Assembly (NCBI RefSeq): GCF_963169125.1 | Contig: NC_084795.1 | Location: 137,431,701 to 137,495,700 of the forward strand | Length of the DNA: 64,000 bases | Origin: Humulus lupulus | Taxonomy: Eukaryota; Streptophyta; Magnoliopsida; Rosales; Cannabaceae | Direction: 5' to 3' | Shown: positions 53,451 through 64,000 of the stretch, in pieces | How positions within the stretch are numbered: position 1 is the first letter of the stretch | Layout of the letters: every line of letters starts with the position of its first letter | The notes under the pieces: generated by a model | Databases searched by the model: none | What the model saw: only the letters and a program-made list of their open reading frames with translations | Told to the model about the DNA's origin: nothing | Program-made: the position numbers and the translations under genes

Positions 53451-56151
53451 AATGGCACCCAAGAGAGGCGTATCCAAGAAGAGCGCAGCCAACACATCAT
53501 CTCAACAAGCCAACAAGGGAAATGAGGTCGCCTCCGAATCCCCTATCCCTTAGTTTGGCCTCGTGGTGGAGGAGGAGGTCGTGGTCGAACCTGATGCATT
53601 CTTCAAGGTAGAGAGAATTGTCCCCAAGATCACGACCCAAGGGAGGGTCAAAAAGATAATGTTGTCCCATAATATTGAGGTTGGGTCTGGTGTCCTCATT
53701 GCTCGACCTCCCTATGAAGGGGAACGGAGCTACGCACCACTCCAGGACGATTTTGTGGCCTGGAGTGATGAGCACTTAAAGGCAGGGGCCTTCCTTCCCC
53801 TTGACCAATACTTCACTGACTTCCTTAATTATGTGAAGTTGGAACCGTTTCAGCTCCCCCCAAACTCGTATCGACTGCAAGCGGGGTTGAAGTATCTTTT
53901 CCTGAGGCACGAGTGGGAGGTCCCCAGTCCGACGGATATTCTTTACTTTTTCTGCCTCAAGGCCAGCCTGGAACAATAAGGGCGAGGTGATGGGTTTTAT
54001 TACTTAACTCGATTCTTGAACTCGCCCTCAATCATTGAGCTCCCCAGCCATCCCAACCATTATAAAGATCAATTCTTTATGTCGAATGGGTTCCGCAACT
54101 GCGAACATCACTACTTCAATCGTCCTCGTAAGTTTTCTTTCCTTTCTTAGCTCGTGAAATTATTCTCTTTGTATCTGGAGTTATTTCTTGTGTGTATACT
54201 AGCTGAGTAGTATTTTCGTGCAGCCATTTTTGCGAGGACGGAAAAATCTGTGACCCTCGGTGGTCAATATGATACTCTATCGAGGCTTCCGCCTAGCGAG
54301 AAGGATTACCGCCAGATCCTGTCCGATGACACGATGTTGGCATGTAAGTTAATTACTGAAGGCCAGACTCTGGCCTTGAGAAGAACACGGGCTAACTTCT
54401 TGATAGTCCGCGAGCTCCCGCCTATCCCCGAAGGGGGTGCTGAGGCCGATGAAGACGAGGAGCAAGAAAAAGATGAGGTACCTCTCGTGCAGAAGAGGCG
54501 AGCTCCCGAGGCTGCTCAGGGCCTTGATGTAGAGCAAGCTTCATCGGCGGCAGCAGCCGGCCCCTCCGGCTAAGGTAACCCATACCCCTATAGGGACTTA
54601 GATAGGGTTGTTGCCGACCTTAGGTTAGTTAGGTTTAATCCAAACCAGCTCGTCCATCGCCACCCCAATGATCCTAACCGTAACATAACTCTACTTCAGT
54701 GCGTGGATCACCTAGTGTTACGTCATGACATGGGCCATCCTAAAGGCACTGTAGTTGTAGATAACACCCTATCCTTTAGATCAGTCTTTTTTGAAGAGTA
54801 TGGAACCAATCTCAGGTCGTGGCCCTCTCTGGTCTAGGGTATCCTTGCCCCTAGACTTAGGCAATACGTAAAGGAGTCCAGCCCTGAGATAGAACCTGAT
54901 CCTGAACCTCCCCTAATTCAAGAAGTTGTAGACTTAGGCTCCCCCTCTCCTCTAGTGGTTCCAAGGCTGGAGGTCGTGGCAATAGACTCCTCCTCTAGCT
55001 CGGAGGGTAGGACTTTTTGTTATATTCTATACATGCATACACATTTTATGTAAACTGATAATTTTATATGTATGTTAACGTCCTTCTCATTCTTTTTCAG
55101 GTGAGGAGATGGCACAATCAGAGGTTCCCGATATCCGCACGATTTTCCAGGAGGGGAAATCCAGCTCGAGGCCAGTCGTAAAGAAGCCCCGATTTACAGC
55201 AAAGAAGGTGCCTCCTATGGCAGGGACGACCTCCAAATCCCCGGCTAAGGGGAAAGGCTAGAGCTCGACAGCTCCAGCTGCTGCTGCTCAGGAGAAAAGA
55301 GGTCCGCCTCCGCCTCGTCCTTGATTTCCCTCTGCCTTTGCTCGGGATCAGGCAGCTCAAGCTGATCCTTCAGCGCCCATCGTCCCCGCCACCACCGTAT
55401 GTATCCCAGTCAATGCCCAGGACCTGGAGAAGATCCCAGACACCTTTCGGGGGACTCTCTACGAGATAGCGAACCATGCGGTGAAACACTTTTACAAGGA
55501 CAATCCAAAGGATCTAAGGGTAATCAAGGAGAGGAGCCCGGAGAACATTCTGGAATCCGCGCTGGGGATGAATCTTACGGTAAGCCAACTTTTCGCAGCT
55601 GAACATACACTATTTTGATTTTATCCCATTATGCGCCTAACTAGTTTCCTTACTTTTTGCAGGCAGTCTTGGCTTAGCACCGCAGCATAGCTCAGGTCAG
55701 GGCCAGGAATGAAGAGCTTCGGGCCAAGCTCCAGGCAGCTCAGACCGCCCTGACTCCCGCACAAGCAGCCCTCGCAACTACTCAACAAGGCGAGCTAGAC
55801 GCCAATGCTGCCCTTGCAGTGTCTCAAGAGTGCGAGCAGGCTGCAAAGGCTGCCTTGGCTGCTCTTCAGGTCGAGCTCGTGGAGGCCAAAGCCAAGCAAT
55901 TGGAGGCCGAGACTGCTACTAAGGTGGAGAAGGCGGCCTTGCTATCCTCCATGTAAAGCATGTTATACCACTGCTGGGCTTTCAACCAGGACAACAACTT
56001 CTCCTTCCTAGCTTTGGAAGTGTGGGATCCATACCTCGAGAAGTTCAAGGCTTGGATCCAACAGGAGCAGTCCGAGACTGGGGAGGCCTCCACCGCTGGT
56101 GAGTAGGAGATCGAGGAGGTTACATCCTCAAAGAGTCTTGAAGGGTCTTGA
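53451..56151 (+). pseudogene. Tat antisense gene, copy B, four exons
   Basis: The most complete copy. Exon 1 (53451-54127) holds MAPKRGVSKKS, SPIP, KIMLSHNIEVGSG, YEGERSYAPL, WSDEHLKAGAF, FLRHEWEVPSPTDILYFFCLKAS and FFMSNGF. Introns fit 54128-54223, 55007-55100 and 55580-55662, all GT-AG. Exon 2 holds LGGQYDTLSRLPPSEKDYRQI, an acidic stretch and LLQCVDHLVLRHD. Exon 3 is Pro/Ala-rich. Exon 4 is an Ala/Glu/Gln coiled coil (about 55690-55955) followed by MLYHCWAFNQDNNFSFL and VWDPYLEKFK. Premature stops: TAG 53552, TAG near 53978, TAA 54571, TAG near 54837, TAA 55954 and TAG 56104. The final stop is probably TGA 56149-56151. Matches the 'putative gypsy type transposon' family in its first third; function unknown. 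Confidence 0.8.
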
Positions 56152-56848
56152 TTTTCTTCATATATATATATATATATTTTTTTGTAAACATTTGCCATTT
56201 GGCCAGGTGCGAGGTTATTTTTCCTTGAGACAATTTATTTATAATTCAAATATCTACTTTTTTTTTCATCTATTTTTCTTTTCCTTGATTGTTTCTTATG
56301 CTTATGACTTTCACATTCAAAATCTTAAGAATTGACTTTTAGATCGAGATAGATACTTTAATTTTGGTTATAACCAAAATTAATGTTGATTTATGTCCTA
56401 CCTTTTAAGTATCAGGCCCTGGACCCGGTTATATCCGGGGTTTTGAATATTCCAAACTTAGTTTTTGTTAGGTTTTATTACTATTCCAAGCTTCTAAGGA
56501 AGCCATCGAATTTTCAATTTCGCTAACTTTTAAGTCATGGACCTAGTCATATCCAATATTTTTAAATGGTTTAAAACTCAGTTCGTGCTAGGTTTATTGA
56601 CACCTCGCATTTTCTTAAAAGAAAACATCAGTTAATCAATTTTACTACTTTCCAAGTTTTGATCCTTCTCGGGTTGTATGCCCCCCAAGTAATCAGAAAG
56701 TGAACTTTCTTGGTTGCTTTAGAAAAACGCTATCACATGAACTAATACATAAATGAACTATATGAAATACAAGAAATACACAATGATTCCTTCATTTTTT
56801 TAATCAAACAACTTTTATAACTAAGCCTTACATAGATGGGTGGTATCA
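56152..56848. other. Spacer between the antisense gene and pol of B
   Basis: Begins with an (AT) run at about 56160-56177. Contains a GC-rich inverted repeat around 56412-56440 (GGACCCGG-TTATAT-CCGGGG) and a diverged second unit near 56540. Related to the 66-bp repeats of F. No coding sequence. Confidence 0.6.
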
Positions 56849-58199
56849 TCATTGATAATACTTCTTTAGGTGCATAGCATTCCAGGTTCGTGGGACTGCT
56901 TCCCCATTAAGTCGAGCTAATTTGAAGGTTCCCTCATGTACGACTATTTGATAGGGCCCTTCCCAGCTCGGACCTAAGGCACCATCTTTGGGGTCCTTGT
57001 TTGCCTAAAAGACCCTTCCGAGTACCAGGTCGCCCAAACCAATGATATGCCTCCTAACCTTGGAATTAAAATAACTAGTTATTTTTTGCTGGTAGTGCGT
57101 GAGTTGTAGCTGCGAATCCTCTCATTTTTCATCAATTAGGTCGAGAGACGCACTGAGCAACTCATCATTCCGCTCCTGGTTAAATGTCTGGAGCCTGTGC
57201 GTGGTTATCTTTGTTTGGATGGGAAGGAAAACCTTACTTCCGAAAGTCAGGGAGAAAGGGGTGTGCCCCATAGAAGTTCGGTGGGAGGTCCGATACGCTC
57301 ACAGTACCTGCGGGAGCTGCTCAGGCCAGACTCCCTTGGCCTCGTCTAAATTTTTTCTTAAGGCTTGCCTTGAGGGTATTATTCACGGCCTCGACCTGCC
57401 CATTGGCTTGTGGGTAGGCAACCGAAGAGAAACCTTTAATTATGTCATGCCTCTCATAGAAATCAGTGAAGAGATCATTATCGAACTGAGTTCCATTATC
57501 TGACGCAATCTTCTTGGGCAGTCCAAATCGACACACAATACTCTTGACTACAAAGTCGAGGACTTTTTTTGAGGTGATCGTTGCCAGGGGCTCGGCCTCC
57601 GCCCACTTCGTGAAATAATCAATGGCCACCACTGCATAGTGAACTCCTCCTTTTCCCGTGGGCAAAGCTCCTATCAAATTGATTCCCCATACTGCGAATG
57701 GCCATGGGGATGAGATCATTTTTAGCTTGACTGGTGGAGCTCGGGCGACTGTGGCGAACCGCTGGAATTTGTCGCACTTTCAGACATAGGAGATGGAATC
57801 CTTTGACAAAGTGGGCCAATAATATCCCTGCCTTAATATTTTTAAGGCCAGGTTTTGCCCCCCCAGCATGATCCCCACAGAAGCCTTCATGCACCTCCTA
57901 TAAAATAGTTTTGGCCTCCTCTGGCATAACACATCACAGGAGAGGCAAGGAATGACCACGTCGGTACAACACTCCATCCACAATTACATACCTTGGAGCT
58001 TGATAGAGTATCCTTCTCGCTTCTTTTCGTTCATCAGGCAACTTCCTTGTAGTAAGATACTCTATTATGGGGGTCATCCAGGTCAGCCTAATGTCGATCA
58101 TCTTGACCTCCATCGTGCTTTCTGCCAAGCTTGGGCTCTCCAAGAATTCCACTAGTACTATGCTCAGAGTCTTGTCTTCTTTGGAGTTAGCGAGTCTCG
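56849..58199 (-). pseudogene. Element B integrase
   Basis: Zinc region HEGF...GDHAGG, but the second pair reads CDKF where A and C have CDKC. The core has WGINLIGALPTGKGG, where Asn replaces the first catalytic Asp, then ASDNGTQFDNDLF (second Asp intact) and ANGQVEAVN (Glu intact). The C-terminal part is in a shifted frame after about 57360 and can be followed to RLNGEAVPRTWNAMHLKKYYQ-like sequence and TGA 56849-56851. With the Asp and Cys changes it cannot be active. The region beside the antisense gene is tail to tail. Confidence 0.85.
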
Positions 58200-60177
58200 C
58201 CAAAGCGTCAGCATTAGCATTTTTCTCGTGAGGGATCTGCTCGACTAGGCCATACTCAAATCTTGATAGCTCTTTCTTCACCTTGGCTAGGTAAGCCGCC
58301 ATCTTGGCCCCCCGCGCTTGGTATTCTCCTAAGACTTGGTTTACCACGAGCTGGGAATTGCTATAGCACTGGACGGCCCTGGCCTTCAATTCCTTTGCCA
58401 CTCTAAGTCCGGCCAACAAAGCTTCATATTCGACATCGCTGTTGGATGCCCCGAACCCGAACCATAGCGCGGAGTGGAATCGATGCCCTTCTGGAGAGAT
58501 TAATATGATCCCAGCTCTAGAACCGTTCTCGTTAGATGAACCATCCACGAATATTCTCCACAATGCCTGTACTAGTTCTCTCAAAAGCTCCTCCTGAAAC
58601 CTGGTGCATTCAGCCATGAAATCAGCCAGGGTTTGGCTTTTGATCGTAGTCTGTGGTCTGTACAGTATTTCGAACTGGCTGAGTTTGATTGCCCATTTTA
58701 AGAGACGCTCGATGCCTCAGGTTTCTGCAATACCTGCCTTAAAGGTTGGTCGGTCATGACGTGAATTGAATGGGATTGGAAGTACGGCCTAAGCTTCCTG
58801 GAGGCTAGAATAAGGCAGAATGCCATCTTTTCAATTACGGGATACCGCGATTCAGCTCCAAGAAGTCTTTTGCTTATATAATATACCGGTTTTTGAACCC
58901 GGTCTTCTTCCCGGACCAGCATGGCACTGGCTGCATATTCCGTAAGAGCCAAATAAAGGAAAAGAGGCTCCCCCGCCACTGGTTTAGAAAATACTGGTGG
59001 CTCGGCCAAATGTGTTTTTAGATCAAGAAATGCCTGTTCGCACTCATTAGTCCATTCAAACTTCTTATTTCCTCGGAGCAGGTTATAGAATGGCAGGCAC
59101 TTGTCAGTGGACTTAGAAATAAACCGATTAAGGGCTGCCACTCTTTCAGTCAGACTCTGGACATCTTTACGCAACCTGGGCAAAGGCATTTTTAATAACG
59201 ATCTGATTTTATCCAAGTTCGCCTCTATCCCCCTTGTGTTGACTATATATCCCAGAAACTTTCCTGATGCCACTCTGAAAGTACACTTCTGGGGATTCAA
59301 CCTCATGTTATATCTCCTTAAGATCTCAAAACATTCTTTCAGATCGGGAACATGGTTATCGGCAGTCTTAGATTTGACCAGCATATCATCAACATATACT
59401 TCCATTTTTTTCCTGATCTGATCAACGAACATTCTGTTGACCAATCGCTAGTAGGTAGCCCCAGCGTTCTTCAGCCCGAAGGGCATAACTTTATAACAGT
59501 AAACATTCGTGGGAGTCATAAAGCTAGTATGCTCCTGGTCCGCGGGGTTCATCGCGATCTGGTTATACCCAGAATACGCGTCCATGAAGGACATGAGCTC
59601 ATGCCCTGCAGTGGCATCTACAACCTGATCAATCCTTGGCAATGGGAAGCGATCCTTGGGACAAGCTTTGTTTAGGTTGGAGAAATCGATGCAGGTCCGC
59701 CACTTTCCATTCGGCTTTGGGACCAGGACAGGATTTGCGACCCAGATCGGATATTTAGCCTCACGAATAAACCTGCATTTTAATAGCCGTGCTACTTCTT
59801 CTTCCAGGGCCTCAGCTCGGGTTGTACCCAGGCACCTCTGTTTTTGGGATTTCGCAAGCACGCTTTTATCCAAGTTCAGGGTGTGCATGATCACACTTGA
59901 GCTTATCCCTAGCATATCTTCATGAGACCAGGCAAAAACATCTAGATTATCTTGTAAAAAATTTATCAGCTCCGCCTTCCTCTCCTCGTCAAGGTTTCTC
60001 CCGAGCTTGACGACTCTCGAAGCATCTCTGGGATCGAAGTTTACCTCTTCAAGCTCTTCAATAGCTTAGAGCTCAGATATATCTTTGCCTAATCGTGGAT
60101 CAATATCATCACTTGGGGTAATATCCTTGCCATTGGCTTGCTGAGGTTCTTCCATTCCAGGAGCAACCCTTACTCCC
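58200..60177 (-). pseudogene. Element B reverse transcriptase and RNase H
   Basis: RT: VPKPNGKWRTCIDF, SFMDAYSGYNQIAM, MPFGLKNAGATY, then TAG 59448-59450 (other copies read Gln) and YVDDMLVKSK. A frameshift near 58700 falls at QKPEAS before RNase H. RNase H has FVDGSSNENG and SDVEYEALLAGL, but YSNSQLVVNQ carries Asn in place of the third catalytic Asp seen in A, C and F. An upstream stop near 60067 (TAG) precedes LEEVNFDPRDASRVVKLGRNLD. The block begins at the solo LTR at 60178, which separates it from protease. Confidence 0.9.
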
Positions 60178-60800
60178 TGTTTACCCAAAAAACAGCTACT
60201 GATGATGTGGCAAGGATCTCTCACACGTGGTTGACACGTGGCAGATTCAAAATAAGGCAGTGTTGTTTGGTGATTGACCAGCTACACATTGCTTCGTCAA
60301 GTCTGACTATTAGACACGGCCAGGCTAGTCGTATGATTCAAATTATTTCCTCAAAAGATTATAATCTTGTAATAACTACGTTGATTATTTCCTCTTTATT
60401 ACCTTGATACACGAATATTAAGGATAGTTAAGGCCCATTGGCCCATGTAACCCCCTTGAGCCTATAAATATGCATGAAATAGCTCAAGGAAGGGACTTTT
60501 TGGTTTTCTAATCTTTTTCCTGAGTACAGAGAGAGAGAGAGCATATAGTGCGATTGCCCATCATCTTATTGTAATTCTCCCAAGGTTAGTGAAACTCAAG
60601 AATCCTAGTTCTTTGATCACGGCATTGGGATTCAATATTAATAATAACACTAAGTGGACGTAGGTCATTACCATTCATTGGGGTCGAACCACTATAAATC
60701 GTATGTGTTTATTCTTTACCATTAGATTAAACTCTTAATTGTCATCTCATTATCTGTCGTATTTTTGACTCCGTGTTGTTGGCCAAATCGAGGGTCAACA
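60178..60800 (+). mobile_element. Solo Tat LTR (623 bp) with target duplication CTCCC
   Basis: Starts TGTTTACC, ends GGTCAACA, and is flanked by CTCCC at 60173-60177 and 60801-60805. Has TATAAATA (60473-60480), the block GTGGACGTAGGTCATTACC (60655-60673) and a GA run (about 60529-60541). It is the same LTR family as A and C, but in the opposite orientation to host element B. Without it, protease and RT of B join without a stop. Confidence 0.93.
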
Positions 60801-61524
60801 CTCCCTGGGATTCCTCGCCTTCGTCCTGTATGGCCATCGTTTGCTGCTCGGGTTGTGGTTTTCCCTTCATGGAAATGTTGTAGCATTCCCTGGCAGCAAG
60901 CTGATCGCCTTAGACAGTGCATATTCCCGTAGAAGAGGGGAACTTGATCACAAGGTGGCGGACAGAGGTTATGGCTTCGAATACCATCAACGTAGGTCAG
61001 CCCAAAATTGCATTGTATGCAGTCAGACAATCGACGACCACAAACTCGAGAAGCTTGGAAACAGTCTGTGGTCCTTCACCCAAGGTTATCACTAACTCAA
61101 TTGTTCTAATAGCTGCTGATCCCTCACTGGAAAACCCATACAACATCATGGAGGTTGTCTTCAGCTCGAATACGGACAATCCCATTTTTTCTAGTGTGGA
61201 CCTAAATAGTAGGTTCACAGAACTTCCATTATCCACTAGTGTCCTCCTAACCCTCCGGTTGGTGAGCTGGATGGTTATGACTAGAGGATCGTTATGCGGG
61301 AATTGGACATGGCTAGCATCTTCTTCAGTAAAACTGATTGGTTGTTTCTCCAATCGTTGTTGCTTAGATAAACGCTGCTCCGGGACAAACTCAACTCCAT
61401 TGTGAGATCTCAGCTCATTGATATACCTCTTCTGGGCACCTCTGCTCGTACCTACTAGATGAGGGCCTCTGGAGATGGTTGTTATCTCTCCCCTCGTTAT
61501 CGGAGGAGGGTTATCCTTATTCAC
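60801..61524 (-). pseudogene. Element B aspartic protease
   Basis: Contains QPISFTEEDASHVQFPHNDPLV, active site TLVDNGSSVNLLF, then LYGFSSEGSAAIRTIEL and NAILG followed by TGA 60997-60999, where A and E read Arg (GRP). Reading on, HLVIKFPSSTGI and RECYN are in the same frame. A TAG at 61525-61527 separates it from gag in the same frame. The active-site Asp and Ser-Ser are intact. The C-terminal linker ends at the solo LTR. Confidence 0.88.
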
Positions 61525-63806
61525 CTAAGCTCCGGTCTGATTTGTTGGGGCCTCCGGAGCTGATGGAATGTTTTGTCCAGCGAGTTGACCGGGAGTTATT
61601 CGACTTCGGGCATACTGAGCCAAAGGTCCGGCCCTAATGAGTGTCTTGATCTCATCCTTCAAGTGCCTGCAATCATCAGTGTTGTGACCGGTGTCATTGT
61701 GGAATTGACAAAATTTCGAAGGATCTCTCTTCGCCCTTTGATTTTTTAAAGGCTTTGGCTTTTTCCACGGAAGGTGTGCAGAATTCGCCAAGAAAATGCA
61801 CTCTCTAGTTTCCGTGAGGTAGGCATAAGTCGTATAGATTGGCTTAAACTTCTCCACATGCTTGTTTTTCTTAAAACCGCTTTGGCCGCCCTCACCATTT
61901 CCCTTCCTCTTGTTATTTTCCCCTTGGTTATTCTGGGTAACGGTTTGAGCCATAGCTGAAACATCTGTTACCGCTCCAACGGGCTGGGTAGGGACTTGGC
62001 TGGTTCCCGCGACCGAAGCTTGTGCTTCTTCCAAGTTGATCCACCTTTGAGCCTTGTTCAGGAACTCATCTACGGTGTTGACCCCTTTTCTTTGGAGTTC
62101 TTGCCATAGGTCGCCCCCAACAAGAATTCTTGTTCTCACCGCCATGAGCCTAGAACTTTCATTCGCGTCTCTAGCTCGTGCAGGAACATTGGCAAACCTA
62201 CTCAGATATGCTTTCAGAGGCTCTCCGGGCTGCTACTTTACATTTGCAAGGGAGTCTGCCTTGATGCGAGCCGCCTGAGAAGCCCGGAATGTCCTCTTGA
62301 AATCAGCAGAGAAACTCTTCCACGAGCTGATAGAATGCTTTTTGTACTGCTTGAACCATTTCCTAGCCGACCTGACCAGACTCGAGGGAAATACCAGACA
62401 CCTTAATTCGGGTCCAATATTGTGGGCCATCATTAGGGCGTTGAACATTCCCAAGTGGTCAGACGGATCTCCACCTCCATCGAATTTTGACAAATGGGGA
62501 AACCCGGCGGGTATGTCGTTGCTGCGATGCTTGGGGTGAAAAGTTCGAGCTCATCCCCTAAGTCATATTCGTCTTTTTCCTTCTTTGATAGGAGTCTTTT
62601 CATCAGCTCCTCCATCTGGGCTAACCTTTCGAGGGTTCGGTCCTTGGTTCCCTGGTTGTTATGGGGCTGTTCAACAGCTCCCATTCGGTCGTACGCGTTC
62701 GGTAGGTTATTGTCCCTCCAAGTTTGAGCTTGGTTTGGTGGGACATTCCCATTATCATGTACTTCGGAAGGACCTCCCTCGTGGTGAGTGCCACTGACTC
62801 CATTGCGAGCTGGATTTCTCCTTTGTGAGTTTAGGCGATCTCGTAGATCGGTCTATGGATCGACTTGAGGGCTCTGAGCTGAACTCAGCTGATTTCTCAA
62901 ATCTACACCAGACCTACCACTTCGATGGCCCTCAGTCCAATAACTTCCATTAGAGAAACTTAGAGCTCGTGGTTGAGGATGAGGAGCTGGGATATTTCCG
63001 CGTGCCTGTGGGGAATAAGTAAGGGCAACGAGAGGAAAATTTCTCTTGCTGTCCCCATAGGTAGGAACGTTTTTCACAGGACGAGGTGGTGTAGGATGCC
63101 TTATGGGCGACGAGGGAAGCCTAACTGGCGAGGCAATTCTTGACCCATCAGGACGGACTAAATTAGCCTGCGGTCGCTCTGCTCCGCCATTTCTAACTCT
63201 CTGTGTCTGGCGATCTAATCGTGACGCAGAGGGGTCAGCTAAAACACGCCGTCTTTGCGAGTTTGCCCTAGACCTTCCACGTGGGTTGCCATGGGCATTT
63301 CTGGGTGCATTCAATGGTGGTACTGAACTTGGGGTCGAGGTCCTAACTGACCGGCTGACTTGCCGATGACCCCTGGGAAGGCCATCAAACGGGATTTCTT
63401 GGTGATCTTGCACCATGGGCGCAAAACTCGGGGCCGAGGTTCTAACTGACCGACTTGGTCTAGGTCGACTATCCTAGTGGGATTTATGAGTTCCACCTTG
63501 TCTCTTTCCGATGTTAACGTCGGTTGCAAGAGGGGGTAGCCAAGCCAGAACCTCCTCGATTTGTTTGTTTGCTTTGGCTAGATGGCTCCTTAACTACATG
63601 TTTTCCAACTCTACCTCAGTCAAGTAATCCGAGTTCTGATTCGGCGGCAATGATGCTGAACTCCCAGTGTCGTCATGGCCCATCGGTTGTTTTCCCAACC
63701 GTTGCTGGATTTCAGGGTTATGTTCATCAGAATCAGCAATATGGTGAGCCTCTTGCCCACCATGCTGATCCGTTTCATTACCATGTCTCGAGCGAGTAAC
63801 CACCAT
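61525..63806 (-). pseudogene. Element B gag
   Basis: Met at 63806 (MVVTRSRHGNETD), 45 bp inside the primer site. A long Ser/Arg/Pro-rich region contains a tandem duplication of an SRSVRTS(A/T)PS segment (about 63310-63460). The gag core at about 62150-62500 has KFDGGGDPSDHLGMFNALM, VRSARKWFKQYKKHSI, GEPLKAYLSRFANV and DLWQELQRKGVNTVDEF. The finger CQFHNDTGHNTDDC lies near 61650-61700 and looks intact. Damage: stops near 63596, 63475, 62853 and 62233 and a frame change near 62470. The order and spacing match gag of A. Confidence 0.85.
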
Positions 63807-63850
63807 GGTGAACTTTGATCTGAATTTTTTACAATAACACTAATCTGCAC

Positions 63851-63868
63851 CTCTCAATGAAAGCACCA
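63851..63868 (-). promoter_or_regulatory. Primer binding site of element B
   Basis: TGGTGCTTTCATTGAGAG on the minus strand, 3 bases from the LTR end at 63872, identical to that of element A. Confidence 0.78.
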
Positions 63869-63871
63869 AAC

Positions 63872-64000
63872 TGTTGACGCAGTTTTTTTGCCAACAATGA
63901 ATTATGAAAATAGCAGGGATGGATTAGTGCTTAATGATATTATTACTGTTTTTTTCTCTAAATTTTGACAGAGTTTTTGTATTACAGAAACAACACCCCC
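63872..64000 (-). repeat. 5' LTR of element B, partial
   Basis: Matches the plus-strand start of the 3' LTR (TGTTGACGC, CCAACAATGAATTATGAAAATAG) and continues beyond the window. Between 63938 and 63939 it lacks the 108 bp found at 51695-51802. Confidence 0.88.

Larger units (their letters stand above)
51629..64000 (-). mobile_element. Tat-type element B, near complete, runs off the window
   Basis: On the minus strand: 5' LTR (from beyond 64000 to 63872), primer site, gag, protease, RT, RNase H, integrase (stop 56849-56851), spacer, antisense gene (plus strand, 53451-56151), upstream region, polypurine tract (52430-52415) and 3' LTR (52414-51629). It is inserted in the protease of element H; the left flank is GGTAA. 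A solo Tat LTR (60178-60800) is nested between protease and RT. Stops and lost catalytic residues make it inactive. Confidence 0.9.

Noticed and set aside
57099..57503. Plus-strand reading frame of 134 codons
   Set aside because: It is the opposite strand of the element B integrase C-terminus, which has clear homology.

Overview
This window is plant nuclear DNA made almost entirely of decayed, nested LTR retrotransposons. The lineages are Ty3/gypsy Tat-type elements with an extra antisense gene, a chromovirus-like Ty3/gypsy element, and Ty1/copia elements. That mix, the tRNA-iMet-type primer sites, GT-AG introns and stop codons at former CAG, CGA and TGG codons point to a repeat-rich angiosperm, probably a dicot. 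I cannot name the species. I found no ordinary host gene, tRNA, rRNA or CRISPR array. All coordinates were read by eye, and boundaries marked 'about' can be off by tens of bases.

Element names are mine. Left part: about 950-2509 is a copia LTR (+). 2541-8544 is Tat element A (-), with LTR, gag, protease (PR), reverse transcriptase (RT), RNase H (RH) and a truncated integrase (IN). 8545-9829 is a fragment of another Tat element (A2) whose antisense gene is cut by a chromovirus-type LTR start at 9830. That LTR is cut by a second LTR start at 10901, which is cut by the LTR of Tat element E at 11635. Inside the E LTR sits a complete solo copia LTR (12088-13885, target duplication CGTAC). E (11635 to about 21080, -) keeps an LTR, an antisense gene, PR and gag but has lost RT, RH and IN. 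It abuts Tat element C (about 21081-29006, +) head to head.

Middle: copia element D (29007-34287, +) has gag-pol fused directly into the middle of its LTR. Tat element F (34288 to about 40590, +) has RT, RH, partial IN and an antisense gene interrupted by a 221-bp MITE. 40600-47706 holds two or more worn copia copies (including G), again with a gag-to-LTR fusion.

Right part: copia leader G is cut by chromovirus-like element H at 47707. H is cut inside its protease by Tat element B at 51629. B runs off the window end and carries a solo Tat LTR (60178-60800, target duplication CTCCC). B is the most complete element: both LTRs, primer site, gag, PR, RT, RH, IN and the antisense gene.

The most interesting system is the antisense gene, seen in five Tat copies (A2, B, C, E, F). 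It is transcribed toward pol, and in B, C and E a TATA-like box lies upstream of it. It has GT-AG introns and an N-terminal region resembling the 'putative gypsy-type transposon' family. In the four copies that reach that far it ends in a coiled coil and a shared C-terminal motif. Hairpin-rich spacers lie between the 3' ends of pol and this gene. Tat LTRs also end in a hairpin next to the primer site whose stem shows compensating base changes. No gag-pol copy here looks functional.
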